A stretch of DNA of 64,000 nucleotides from Paenibacillus anaericanus (GTDB lineage Bacteria > Bacillota > Bacilli > Paenibacillales > Paenibacillaceae). The number at the start of each line of letters is the position of its first letter. Positions within the stretch are counted from its first letter, which is position 1. The translations under genes and the position numbers were made by a program. Location: the NCBI RefSeq assembly GCF_003994475.1, contig NZ_RZNY01000020.1:28822-92821 (forward strand). The letters run 5' to 3'. The notes under the pieces were generated by a model. That model was not told the origin of the DNA and did not search any database. It saw only the letters and a program-made list of their open reading frames with translations. Below are positions 44,912 through 53,701 of this stretch, piece after piece.

Positions 44912-46327
44912 GTGTTGCAACCAGAAGTAAGACGTGAACTTATTGCTATAGTCGGTGAGTCTTATATGAAAGATGATATGCAATCACTGGTTACGCATTC
45001 GTATGATGGTACGCCAATGCTTCAATCGCTCCCTGACGCAGTTATTTATCCGTACAATACGCAGCAAGTATCTGAAGTGATGAAGGTGCTTAACCGCCAG
45101 CGTATACCTGTTATTGGCCGGGGTTCGGGTACAAATCTGTGTGGCGGAACCGTTCCCATTCAGGGGGGAGTCGTTATGGTGATGCATCGGATGAATCAGA
45201 TTCTCGAAGTAGATCTGGAGAATTTAACAGCCTTGGTGCAGCCCGGGCTCAATACGAAGCATTTCACGACGCATGTTGAACAACTAGGGCTCTTCTATCC
45301 ACCCGATCCGAGCAGTATGTCGATTTCGACTATTGGTGGCAATATTGCTGAATGCTCTGGTGGCTTGCGTGGACTCAAATATGGGACAACGAAGGATTAT
45401 GTTATTGGCTTAGAGGCTGTTCTGGCGAATGGAGATATCATCCGCACAGGCGGCAAACTCATGAAGGATGTAGCTGGCTATGATCTGACAAAGTTGCTTG
45501 TAGGATCGGAGGGAACGCTGGCCATTATTACGGAGGCGACGCTTAAGCTAGTTCCTCCACCAAAATATAAAAAAACAATGCTGGCGATGTATAAAGATTT
45601 AAACGGTGCTGCCCGGACGGTATCAAAGATTATCGAGAACTTGATCATTCCCGCTACATTAGAGATTCTGGATAACTCGACGATCCGTGTCGTTGACGCT
45701 TTTGCTAATCTTGGCTTGCCACTCCATATGGAAGCGATTCTACTGATTGAGCAGGACGGCGATATGGAATCAGTAGAGCGGGATATTGCGAGTATTACAG
45801 CGATTTGTAATAGTGAACAGGCGGAGCAGATTAGCGTTGCTGAAAGTGCAGAGGAAGCAGAGAGGCTGCTTACAGCTCGTCGCAGTGCATTCACAGCGTT
45901 AGCACGGCTTAGGCCAACGACGATTTTGGAGGATGCAACGGTGCCACGTTCAAAAATCGCGGATATGATCATGGAGATTAATCGAATTGCGGCAAAGCAT
46001 CAGGTTCAGATTTGTACGTTTGGCCATGCTGGAGATGGAAATCTGCATCCGACAGCTTTGACAGATGCGCGCAATGCCGATGAGATTCATCGGGTTGAAG
46101 CAGCTTTCGAGGAAATATTTGAGGCGGCGATTTCTCTTGGCGGTACGATTACTGGTGAACATGGGGTCGGTATGGTGAAGGCACCATTTCTGGAATGGAA
46201 GATTGGTAAGAGCGGAATAGAGGTTATGAAAGCAATCAAACAGTCATTTGATCCGTTCAATATTTTGAATCCGGGCAAAGTTTTTGCTAAGGAATCACGG
46301 AAACGAGTGGTGATTGATCGTGGATAA
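44912..46327 (+). CDS. glcD: Glycolate oxidase FAD subunit GlcD
   Basis: About 471 residues, matching B. subtilis YsfC. FAD_binding_4 core: 'PVIGRGSGTNLCGGTVP', 'PPDPSSMSISTIGGNIAECSGGLRGLKYG', 'LKDVAGYDLTKLLVGSEGTLAIITEATLKL'-like region, and the C-terminal 'FGHAGDGNLHP' and 'EHGVG' motifs. It oxidises glycolate (or D-lactate) with GlcF. GTG 44912 has GGGGGTG at 8 bases. glcF begins 8 bases before its stop. D-lactate released by MurQ upstream could be a substrate, an idea based on position. Confidence 0.92.
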   Translation: MLQPEVRRELIAIVGESYMKDDMQSLVTHSYDGTPMLQSLPDAVIYPYNTQQVSEVMKVLNRQRIPVIGRGSGTNLCGGTVPIQGGVVMVMHRMNQILEVDLENLTALVQPGLNTKHFTTHVEQLGLFYPPDPSSMSISTIGGNIAECSGGLRGLKYGTTKDYVIGLEAVLANGDIIRTGGKLMKDVAGYDLTKLLVGSEGTLAIITEATLKLVPPPKYKKTMLAMYKDLNGAARTVSKIIENLIIPATLEILDNSTIRVVDAFANLGLPLHMEAILLIEQDGDMESVERDIASITAICNSEQAEQISVAESAEEAERLLTARRSAFTALARLRPTTILEDATVPRSKIADMIMEINRIAAKHQVQICTFGHAGDGNLHPTALTDARNADEIHRVEAAFEEIFEAAISLGGTITGEHGVGMVKAPFLEWKIGKSGIEVMKAIKQSFDPFNILNPGKVFAKESRKRVVIDRG

Positions 46328-47669
46328 GACAAGCGAGAATATTAGGTTAAGTTCATTGACAGAGAAGCTGCGATTACGTTTGGACGAAGATCAACTTACG
46401 AACTGTATGCGATGCGGATTTTGTCTCCCGGCTTGTCCTACCTTTGCTGAGACTGGAATCGAAGCAGAATCTCCGCGCGGAAGAATTGCCTTGATGAAAG
46501 CGGTCAAGGACGGTATTATGGCACCAGATGTGGAGTTTGAGGAACAGATGAATCACTGTCTGGGCTGTCGAGCCTGCGAACCGGCCTGTCCTGCGGATGT
46601 CAAATATGGGCAGTTAATTGAGCAGACTCGGGATGCTATTGAGGATCATACTGAAACTCACCGAGGATGGGTGAAATTAGTGAGACGTACAGCTTTTCAA
46701 ACGATATTTCCGAATCAGAAACGGGTGAGATGGATTGGCAAAGGGCTGCGATTTTATCAGACTTCGGGTATGCGTAAGTTAGCTCGGAAAACAGGTGCGA
46801 TGAAGATGTTTCCCAAGCATCTGCGAGAGATGGAGCAGATCCTCCCTGAAGTTGCATTACACGGAGTGGTCGAACAGATTGGCATACGTCATCCGGCCAA
46901 GGGTGATACAATCGCTACTGTAGCGTTGTTCCGGGGCTGTTTGATGGATGTGTTGTTCGCGGACACAAACATTCACACTGTGGATCTACTAACAGAAGCA
47001 GGTTTCGAGGTTGTTATTCCAGAGCAGCAAAATTGCTGTGGTGCCATGCATGCACATAGTGGAGAAGTTGAGGGAGCTAGATCGTTAGCACGTAGTAACA
47101 TCCGTGTCTTCAAAGCTGCTGGTGTAGACTATATTGTGTCGAATGCAGGTGGGTGCGGAGCTTTGCTCTTGGAATATGATCATTTACTTCATAAGGACGC
47201 GCAGTGGAAGGATGATGCGAAATGGTTTGCTGAGCGCGTAATTGACGTCAGCGACTTACTGGTTCGGTTTGGTAGATTACTGGTTTTCCCTGAGTGCAAG
47301 GAGAATCAGTCTATTCGCATCACATATCAAGATTCTTGTCATTTGCGTAATGTGATGCGCGCCTCGGATGCCCCTCGTCGTTTGATGCGGCAAGTTAATG
47401 GCGTAGAGTTTGTGGAGATGAAGGAGGCAGATCGTTGTTGTGGGTCTGCGGGAACATATACTTTAACGCAACCGGCCATGTCCGGACAGATTCTCGATCA
47501 TAAAATGCAGCATGCTCGAGCAACTGATGCGCAGTATTTACTGACGAGTAATCCCGGATGTTTGCTCCAGATGATGCATGGCATTAACCAGCATGGTCTG
47601 AATGGGCAAATGAAGGCAGTTCATATTGTAGATTTCCTTCATGAACGAATGTGTGAAGCGGATGAATAG
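46320..47669 (+). CDS. glcF: Glycolate oxidase iron-sulfur subunit GlcF
   Basis: About 449 residues. Two ferredoxin-type 4Fe-4S motifs near the N-terminus ('CMRCGFCLPACPTF' and 'CLGCRACEPACPADV') and two C-terminal CCG domains ('QNCCGAMHAHSGE', 'RCCGSAGTYTL') define the heterodisulfide reductase-like electron carrier GlcF (YsfD in Bacillus). GTG 46320 overlaps the glcD end, indicating coupling. No third GlcE subunit is present. Confidence 0.92.
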   Translation: MDKTSENIRLSSLTEKLRLRLDEDQLTNCMRCGFCLPACPTFAETGIEAESPRGRIALMKAVKDGIMAPDVEFEEQMNHCLGCRACEPACPADVKYGQLIEQTRDAIEDHTETHRGWVKLVRRTAFQTIFPNQKRVRWIGKGLRFYQTSGMRKLARKTGAMKMFPKHLREMEQILPEVALHGVVEQIGIRHPAKGDTIATVALFRGCLMDVLFADTNIHTVDLLTEAGFEVVIPEQQNCCGAMHAHSGEVEGARSLARSNIRVFKAAGVDYIVSNAGGCGALLLEYDHLLHKDAQWKDDAKWFAERVIDVSDLLVRFGRLLVFPECKENQSIRITYQDSCHLRNVMRASDAPRRLMRQVNGVEFVEMKEADRCCGSAGTYTLTQPAMSGQILDHKMQHARATDAQYLLTSNPGCLLQMMHGINQHGLNGQMKAVHIVDFLHERMCEADE

Positions 47670-47803
47670 AGACCTTATGCGAAACGTCTTTCATAATTAG
47701 GGACATGCTACATTGAACATCTTTGCATACTACTGTAGTTTTTTTGTGAAAAATAATATACAATAAAAGTAAAATTCACATCATATATGAGAAACTTTCG
47801 TTG

Positions 47804-47823
47804 CCGCCCCGGATTCGGGGCGG
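47804..47823 (+). other. GC-rich hairpin in the iscS leader
   Basis: CCGCCCCG/CGGGGCGG, an 8-bp perfect stem with a GATT loop, 38 bases before the start. No T-run follows. Confidence 0.6.
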
Positions 47824-47861
47824 TGATTCCGTTTAAAATAGCATTAAGAGTGGAGATACTA

Positions 47862-49013
47862 ATGAGAAGAATATATTTGGACCATGCAGCTTCGACACCT
47901 ATTCATCCAGAGGTTGCTGAAACAATGCTGTCCGTCATGCAGGGACACTTTGGTAATGCATCAAGTGTTCATAGTTTCGGTAGAGATGCCAAGAGGTTGG
48001 TCAATGGAGCGCGTGATGATATCGCAACAGCTTTAGATTGTCGTGCTGAGGAGCTTGTCTTTACGAGTGGCGGGACGGAAAGTGATAATTTAGCGTTGTT
48101 TGGTACGGCTGCGGCGAGGGCTGATCGTGGAAGACATATTATTACGACAGCGATTGAGCATCATGCTGTACTACATTCATGTCATAGGCTAGAGAAACAA
48201 GGGTATGAAGTGACATACTTACCCGTTGATAGATATGGAATGGTTCACCCCGAACAGGTCCAGGATGCCATTCGTCAAGACACAATCTTAGTTAGCGTTA
48301 TGTACGGGAATAATGAAGTAGGAACGATTCAGCCTATTGAAGAGATTGGATCGATTACCCGTGAGCGGGATATTATTTTCCATGTGGATTCCGTGCAGGC
48401 ATTAGGTGCAGTTCCTATTTCGTGCCGAGACCTTCCGGTTGATTTAATGAGTTTTTCCGGTCATAAAATCAACGGTCCTCAGGGAATTGGTGCATTATAT
48501 ATCCGCAAAGACCTGAATATTGAGCCCACTCAATATGGCGGGTTGCAGGAAAGGAAACGCCGTGCGGGAACAGAGAATATGGCGGGGATCGCAGGATTTG
48601 CTAAGGCGGTAGAACTGGCTGTATCTCAATTACCTGAAAGAAAGCAACATGATGAGCATTTACGTAGTTCCCTTCTGAACTTCTTAGAGAAGAGTGTAGG
48701 CAGTGGATGTTTTCACATCAACGGAGGATCATCCAAGCAACTCACTCATATCGTGAATATAAGTTTTCCTGAATGTGATACGGAAACGATGCTTATGAAT
48801 TTGGATATGGAAGGAATAGCAGTAGCTAGTGGGTCAGCATGTACTTCAGGATCCCTTGAACCCTCGTATGTGCTGGAAGCCATGAATTTGCCACAGAATA
48901 TTTTACGATCAGCGGTTCGATTTAGTTTTGGTTTGGGTAATACTATTGAAGAAATAGAGTATACTGCTCAAAAAGTTGGAACCATCCTAGACCGAATTCG
49001 TAAAAATAGGTAG
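47862..49013 (+). CDS. iscS: Cysteine desulfurase (IscS/NifS family)
   Basis: A 383-residue PLP enzyme matching B. subtilis YrvO (379). The PLP lysine is K202 in 'LMSFSGHKINGPQGIG' and the persulfide cysteine is C327 in 'ASGSACTSGS', with the long active loop of class I. It supplies sulfur to MnmA for tRNA thiolation and probably other acceptors. ATG 47862 has GTGGAG; an upstream in-frame ATG at 47787 is followed by the GC hairpin and is unlikely. Confidence 0.94.
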   Translation: MRRIYLDHAASTPIHPEVAETMLSVMQGHFGNASSVHSFGRDAKRLVNGARDDIATALDCRAEELVFTSGGTESDNLALFGTAAARADRGRHIITTAIEHHAVLHSCHRLEKQGYEVTYLPVDRYGMVHPEQVQDAIRQDTILVSVMYGNNEVGTIQPIEEIGSITRERDIIFHVDSVQALGAVPISCRDLPVDLMSFSGHKINGPQGIGALYIRKDLNIEPTQYGGLQERKRRAGTENMAGIAGFAKAVELAVSQLPERKQHDEHLRSSLLNFLEKSVGSGCFHINGGSSKQLTHIVNISFPECDTETMLMNLDMEGIAVASGSACTSGSLEPSYVLEAMNLPQNILRSAVRFSFGLGNTIEEIEYTAQKVGTILDRIRKNR

Positions 49014-49117
49014 ATGGGTGTTTTTTTGACTTTTATTACTTGGAAGGGAGGATGCATGTTTCTTTTTTTACAATAAGTAAGTATGAACCCACGAGCTACG
49101 AGGAGTGACCCTCTTTT

Positions 49118-49639
49118 ATGAGACTACAGGAGATGATTGGTTTAGCCGTATATGATGTAGAAGGCGGTAAACAAGTCGGGAAAGTCCTCGATATTATGCT
49201 AGATGATAATTGGACCATAACGGGGATTTTATTGGTAGGAAAGCATATGTTCTCCACCGGTAAAAAAGCTGTACTCTGGGACGATATTGTCGCTTACGGC
49301 GAAGATGCCGTAATGATTCGCAATCAACAGGCTGTCCATAAACAGGAAGCCGAGAATATACAACAAACGTTCTTAACTGGTAATGGAAAATTAAAGGAAG
49401 TTTCCGTTCTTACTGGGGACGGCACCATGATAGGACATGTTACAGATGTTTATTTTAACCATGAGTTGGGCAATACAATTACAGGGATTGAAATCAGCGA
49501 TGGTTTTTTCTCTGATGTGATGGAAGGACGCAAAATGTTGCCTTACACACCGGGTATGACAAAAGGGGAGAATGTAATCATGGTACCCCCGCTCAGTGAG
49601 CAACTGCTAGAGAACCCCATGAATTCTGTTAATGGATAG
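49118..49639 (+). CDS. yrrD: PRC-barrel domain protein (YrrD-like)
   Basis: A 173-residue protein with two PRC-barrel repeats: 'MIGLAVYDVEGGKQVGKVLDIMLDD' (6-30) and 'VSVLTGDGTMIGHVTDVYFNHELG' (94-117). B. subtilis YrrD has the same size and position between iscS and alaS. Function is unknown; PRC barrels mediate protein or RNA contacts. GAGGAG is 13 bases before ATG 49118, a little far. Confidence 0.85.
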   Translation: MRLQEMIGLAVYDVEGGKQVGKVLDIMLDDNWTITGILLVGKHMFSTGKKAVLWDDIVAYGEDAVMIRNQQAVHKQEAENIQQTFLTGNGKLKEVSVLTGDGTMIGHVTDVYFNHELGNTITGIEISDGFFSDVMEGRKMLPYTPGMTKGENVIMVPPLSEQLLENPMNSVNG

Positions 49640-49650
49640 GTGATAAATGA

Positions 49651-49863
49651 ATGATGAAATGTCCAAATTGTAGTTCCAAGGATATTGGTAAAATCGGTTC
49701 CCATCAGTTTTATTGTTGGGGATGTTTTATCGAATTGACTGTAAATGGTGAGAAGATGTCCGTCTATCAAGTCGAAGAAGACGGAACACTTAGTTCCTTG
49801 GATGATTTATTTTTTGGCGAGGAAATCCCACAAGACTTCCCGCAAATTCATGCTTCTTCATAA
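49651..49863 (+). CDS. Small zinc-ribbon protein (70 aa)
   Basis: A 70-residue acidic protein with CPNC (4-7) and CWGC (22-25), a probable zinc ribbon, and a tail 'DGTLSSLDDLFFGEEIPQDFP'. It starts 12 bases after yrrD with AGGTGAT, so it is co-transcribed. I do not know a function; the zinc knuckle suggests a small adaptor. Confidence 0.75.
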   Translation: MMKCPNCSSKDIGKIGSHQFYCWGCFIELTVNGEKMSVYQVEEDGTLSSLDDLFFGEEIPQDFPQIHASS

Positions 49864-50038
49864 GTTGCGGCCTAATACATAGGTCGATATGAGCCCTTTT
49901 TCCCCTTGTGGAAGAGGGGCTTGTTTTATACTTTAGATGTATCATCGAAATGCTGTCCTCTCTATCAGACTTTATTATTTGTTGTAAGCTTTTATTCTTG
50001 ATTTTTTGGATTTATTACATAGTGTGATTTGATATGAG

Positions 50039-50076
50039 AAAACCTCCAGACCGATTATAGGGATCTGGAGGTTTTT
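50039..50076. terminator. Bidirectional terminator
   Basis: AAAACCTCCAGA/TCTGGAGGTTTT between the zinc-ribbon gene and the convergent HxlR gene. Confidence 0.88.
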
Positions 50077-50102
50077 AGTTTTGAATCAGATATTTGTTTA
50101 GA

Positions 50103-50420
50103 TTAGTCTAGCTGAATCCAACGTGTAGCCCAATCCTGAATGTTGTTCATGGAAGACGACAGAGCGTAACCCTTTTCTGTTAAGGAATATTCAATTCGGA
50201 CAGGCTTATCAGGATATACCGTTCTCGTGAGAAGACCTTCTTCTTCAAGTTCCCTTAAGCGATCAGAAAGAACCTTTCCACTTAGATTGGGCAAAGAATT
50301 TTCGATATCTACAAATCGTTGAGGGCCTTGCAATAAAGTATAGACGATTAATGTAGTCCAACGCTTGCTTAGTATTTCAATTGCTTTCTCAAACCTTGGA
50401 CATAATTGTGTAAGTTCCAT
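50103..50420 (-). CDS. HxlR-family transcriptional regulator
   Basis: A 105-residue winged-helix protein. 'CPRFEKAIEILSKRWTTLIVYTLLQGPQRFVDIENSLPNLSGKVLSDRLRELEEEGLLTR' is the full HxlR/MarR-like domain; C9 (in the LCP motif at the N-terminus) is the conserved redox-sensing cysteine of this family. ATG 50420 has AGAGGTGAT. It is divergent from the FAD monooxygenase gene and probably controls that operon in response to quinones, electrophiles or oxidants. Confidence 0.9.
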   Translation of the reverse strand: MELTQLCPRFEKAIEILSKRWTTLIVYTLLQGPQRFVDIENSLPNLSGKVLSDRLRELEEEGLLTRTVYPDKPVRIEYSLTEKGYALSSSMNNIQDWATRWIQLD

Positions 50421-50494
50421 GTTCATCACCTCTTTGATTCTATTATATTATCACTTACTAAAATAAACAAGGTAACATTTAAATTATTTCTTTC

Positions 50495-50539
50495 TTGACG
50501 TAACAAAGTTTATTAAATATACTTAGTTACATAAAGTAA
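50495..50539 (+). promoter_or_regulatory. Promoter and HxlR-type operator of the FAD-ribA-ribD operon
   Basis: TTGACG (50495-50500), 17 bases, TATACT (50518-50523); TTACATAAAGTAA (50527-50539), an inverted repeat of TTAC/GTAA, lies directly after the -10. Confidence 0.65.
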
Positions 50540-50615
50540 TTGAATTGTGATTCGAACATATAAATATAAATTTCTAACCTGCGAGATATCGGGACTTAGC
50601 ATGGAGGAAAATAAA

Positions 50616-51725
50616 ATGAAACAAGTGATGGAAAGTGATATTTGTATTGTTGGTGGCGGTCCAGCGGGATCATTGTTAGCTTGTTTATTGGTTCAATCGG
50701 GGGCTTCTGTCATTCTCTTGGAGAAACAATCGGTCATAGGAAGTGCATTTCGGGGTGAAATATTAAATGATGTGGGTGAACAACTTCTGAGAAGAAGAGA
50801 ACTACTTCAGAAGATTCCTGTTCATTCAAGACTCTCGCTTGAAGAAGTTCAGTATTGGTTCGATAAACAGATTGTAAACAACATTGTTCCTGACCAACCT
50901 GGTGGCAATGTAGGCATTCATATTCCGCAAAGAGATATGCTGACGGTTCTAATAGAGGAAGCGAAAGCTTATCCACATTTTACTTACTTATCAGGAATAA
51001 CAATAACAGCACTTATGCAAAATCAGCAGGGTCAATTTAACGGAATTATGGCTAAGGGTAAGGATGGTCAAATCGTTGAGATACACAGCTCTGTTGTGGT
51101 TGGGGCAGATGGAAGATATTCAACTGTACGAAAACTTGCAGACATTCCATTGAATAAGAACGGACTTGGATATGATTTGCTCTGGGCACGAATTCCTGCA
51201 CCGGAAGGTTGGAGACCGGTAATTCGATCAACCATTGTGGATGATCAACAACTTCATCTATTTACTCAGGCAGGTGGTTTCATTCAAATTGGTTGGAACA
51301 TTCCCAAAGGCACTTATACAGAACTTAGGAAGGATAAATTTGAGCCTTTTGTTGAGAGGTTGATTCGTTCTTTTCCGGATTTAGCGGAGCAGGTTCAAGA
51401 GCATATTGTCTCGTGGGAAGACTTTGTCTTACTAGATATTTTTGGAGGAACAACGCCAACATGGGCCAAATCGGGGTTGGTGCTAATAGGGGATGCTGTG
51501 CATACCATGACGCCAACTGGAGCATTTGGGTTAAATGAAGCCTTACTTGATGCTGATATATTGTGTGATGAATTGCTTAATGCATTAAAGGATAATGATT
51601 TTAGCGAAGACCGTTTGAGAGGATTTGAGGCTGGGCGTCGCTTAGCCACGGATCAACGAATGCAAGAACAATTACAGATGGAAGCTGAATATAGGGACAA
51701 ATTCATCCCTTCAACTGCAAGTTGA
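50616..51725 (+). CDS. FAD-dependent monooxygenase (PHBH/UbiH-like)
   Basis: A 369-residue flavoprotein of the class A monooxygenase fold. The FAD loop is 'DICIVGGGPAGSLLACLL', the DG motif 'GADGRYSTVRKLA', and the GD motif 'LVLIGDAVHTMTPTGAFGLNEALLDA'. ATG 50616 has GGAGG at 8 bases; in-frame ATG 50601 overlaps it. It should hydroxylate a planar aromatic or pteridine-like substrate with NAD(P)H and oxygen. Next to ribA and ribD and under HxlR it may tailor a GTP-derived compound, which is inference. Confidence 0.85.
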   Translation: MKQVMESDICIVGGGPAGSLLACLLVQSGASVILLEKQSVIGSAFRGEILNDVGEQLLRRRELLQKIPVHSRLSLEEVQYWFDKQIVNNIVPDQPGGNVGIHIPQRDMLTVLIEEAKAYPHFTYLSGITITALMQNQQGQFNGIMAKGKDGQIVEIHSSVVVGADGRYSTVRKLADIPLNKNGLGYDLLWARIPAPEGWRPVIRSTIVDDQQLHLFTQAGGFIQIGWNIPKGTYTELRKDKFEPFVERLIRSFPDLAEQVQEHIVSWEDFVLLDIFGGTTPTWAKSGLVLIGDAVHTMTPTGAFGLNEALLDADILCDELLNALKDNDFSEDRLRGFEAGRRLATDQRMQEQLQMEAEYRDKFIPSTAS

Positions 51726-51788
51726 ATTTTTATAGAACAAGGTAGCTCATGGACTAATTCATGGATAATATATAAATAAGGACGTGTT

Positions 51789-52541
51789 ATGATGTTAAAT
51801 TCAAAAGTAGCCTCACTATTAAAAGATAAAGTAAATACAATTTCTGGTGATCATCAAAACACAATATTAGTTGGTCCAATCAGACTACCTGTTAATTTAG
51901 ATGGAAAGACCGTGGTATTTCAATGGTATAACTGGCTGTCAGTAGAGGATAAAGATATAACACTTGAAGAATTAATCAAGAAGTTACCCTCCATGGAACT
52001 GGCGGCTGGTCAACAATCCAGTGTTTTAGTATATGGGGATTTTGAACATGCTACTGATGCTATTATTCGTATGCATAGCATTTGTCATACAGGAGATATT
52101 TTTGGGAGTAAACGTTGTGATTGTGGGTATCAATTGCATCAATCCATGAAGATGATTGTGGAAAATGGAAGTGGTGCTTTGTTCTACCTTGCAGATCATG
52201 AGGGTCGAGGAATAGGCTTGTTTAGTAAATCGATGGCTTATTTATTGCAGGAACAAGGAATGGATACAGTTGAAGCGAATCTGGCACTTGGTTACGCTGA
52301 TGATACTCGTAATTATGATGAAGCGATCTCTGTGCTCGGATTCCTTAGAGAGCTTCCTGTCAAATTAATTACAAACAACCCTAAGAAACTAAATGCATTA
52401 AAAGCAGCAGGAATGAATGTAACGGGTCGTGTACCATTGTGGGGAGATGTATCGGAGTTTAACGCGAAATATTTACAGACTAAGGTCGCTCGTTCGGGAC
52501 ACTTTGCCCAGCCGGAGGGAATGTTGAATGAATATGCATGA
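51789..52541 (+). CDS. ribA: GTP cyclohydrolase II (stand-alone, non-canonical N-terminus)
   Basis: A 250-residue enzyme that opens GTP to a pyrimidine triamine phosphate. Zinc cysteines C99, C110 and C112 ('SICHTGDIFGSKRCDCG'), 'YLADHEGRGIGL' and 'GYADDTRNY' with the catalytic Asp/Arg, and 'LITNNPKK' are intact, so activity is expected. Residues 1-75 ('VGPIRLPVNLDGKTVVFQWYNWL') differ from the RibB part of ordinary RibBA. It has no DHBP synthase domain. It shares the transcript of the FAD gene and overlaps ribD by 14 bases. No FMN riboswitch precedes it. Confidence 0.88.
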   Translation: MMLNSKVASLLKDKVNTISGDHQNTILVGPIRLPVNLDGKTVVFQWYNWLSVEDKDITLEELIKKLPSMELAAGQQSSVLVYGDFEHATDAIIRMHSICHTGDIFGSKRCDCGYQLHQSMKMIVENGSGALFYLADHEGRGIGLFSKSMAYLLQEQGMDTVEANLALGYADDTRNYDEAISVLGFLRELPVKLITNNPKKLNALKAAGMNVTGRVPLWGDVSEFNAKYLQTKVARSGHFAQPEGMLNEYA

Positions 52542-53622
52542 GTTATATATGAAACTAGCCTTGGAGAATGCTAAGGGAACAAAAGGGCAGACAACACCAA
52601 ATCCACAAGTAGGATCAGTCATTGTAAATGATGGGAGAATCGTGGGTATTGGCGCTCATCTTAAACCTGGTGAACCACATGCTGAAATTCATGCATTACG
52701 CATGGCAGGTGAGCAAGCGAAAGGAGCAACCATTTATGTGACTCTAGAGCCTTGCTCGCATCATGGACGGACGGGGCCTTGTGCTGAAGCGATTGTAGCA
52801 GCAGGAATCAAGAAAGTGGTTATAGCTGCGATGGACCCCAACCCGCTTGTAGCAGGTCGTGGAGTCAAAATTCTTCAGGATGCCGGGATTGAGGTAATTC
52901 AAGGAATTTGTGAAGCAGAATCAGTGAAGATGAATGAAGTCTTTAATCATTACATTGTGAATAAACGTCCTTTTGTTACCCTTAAATCGGCGACTACTTT
53001 AGATGGTAAGATCGCGACCCACGAGGCACATAGCAAGTGGATCACCTCTGAGCAGGCAAGGGAGGATGTACATCGGATTCGCCATGAGAGCGCCGCTATT
53101 CTGGTTGGTGTGGGTACGGTTATTCATGATGACCCCCAGTTGAACACGAGACTTCCAGAAGGACGTAATCCTGTGCGGGTGGTTGTGGATAGCCATTTAC
53201 GTATTCCATTAAATGCGCGTGTATTAACGGATGGCCAAGCCCCAACCTGGATTTTTACTGGAAGCGAGACCAATGAGAAGAAGAGACAAGAAATTGAGGA
53301 CATGGGAGCCAAGGTGTTTGCTACGGATGGTCAGCGAGTTAATTTAGAGCAGATGCTTGATATTCTAGGACGGCATGAACTATCTTCATTACTGGTTGAA
53401 GGTGGTGGGGAGGTTAATGCTTCATTCGTATCACAGGGACTAGCTAATAAGCTGGTATTATATCTAGCACCTAAATTAGTAGGTGGTAAAGAAGCACCAA
53501 CATTTCTAGAAGGACTAGGGGCTGTCACGATGGATGCTGCTACACAACTAAGTGATTTGACTGTAGAGCAGATCGGCCCAGATTTAAAACTCACAGCTTA
53601 TTTCCCAAAAAGTATGAAATAA
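52528..53622 (+). CDS. ribD: RibD, pyrimidine deaminase/reductase
   Basis: A 364-residue bifunctional enzyme. Deaminase: HAE (51-53) and 'EPCSHHGRTGPC' with C76/C85 as zinc ligands. Reductase: 'TLDGKIA', 'VGVGTVIHDDPQLNTR' and 'LLVEGGGEV'. It acts on the product of the upstream cyclohydrolase. ATG 52528 has GGAGG at 9 bases and overlaps the ribA stop by 14, so the two are translationally coupled. No ribE or ribH follows. Confidence 0.93.
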   Translation: MNMHELYMKLALENAKGTKGQTTPNPQVGSVIVNDGRIVGIGAHLKPGEPHAEIHALRMAGEQAKGATIYVTLEPCSHHGRTGPCAEAIVAAGIKKVVIAAMDPNPLVAGRGVKILQDAGIEVIQGICEAESVKMNEVFNHYIVNKRPFVTLKSATTLDGKIATHEAHSKWITSEQAREDVHRIRHESAAILVGVGTVIHDDPQLNTRLPEGRNPVRVVVDSHLRIPLNARVLTDGQAPTWIFTGSETNEKKRQEIEDMGAKVFATDGQRVNLEQMLDILGRHELSSLLVEGGGEVNASFVSQGLANKLVLYLAPKLVGGKEAPTFLEGLGAVTMDAATQLSDLTVEQIGPDLKLTAYFPKSMK

Positions 53623-53701
53623 AAAATCTTTCGCACCCTATTTCAAAATATTTTTATCCCTCTTGGTACATACTTATACCACCTATTAGGAGGGATACCG
53701 T

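Noticed and set aside
46087..46332. Minus-strand frame at the glcD-glcF junction
   Set aside because: It is fully opposite conserved coding sequence and has no family resemblance.
50430..51788. FMN riboswitch before the FAD-ribA-ribD genes
   Set aside because: Looked for the conserved RFN core upstream of both the FAD gene and ribA; none was seen.
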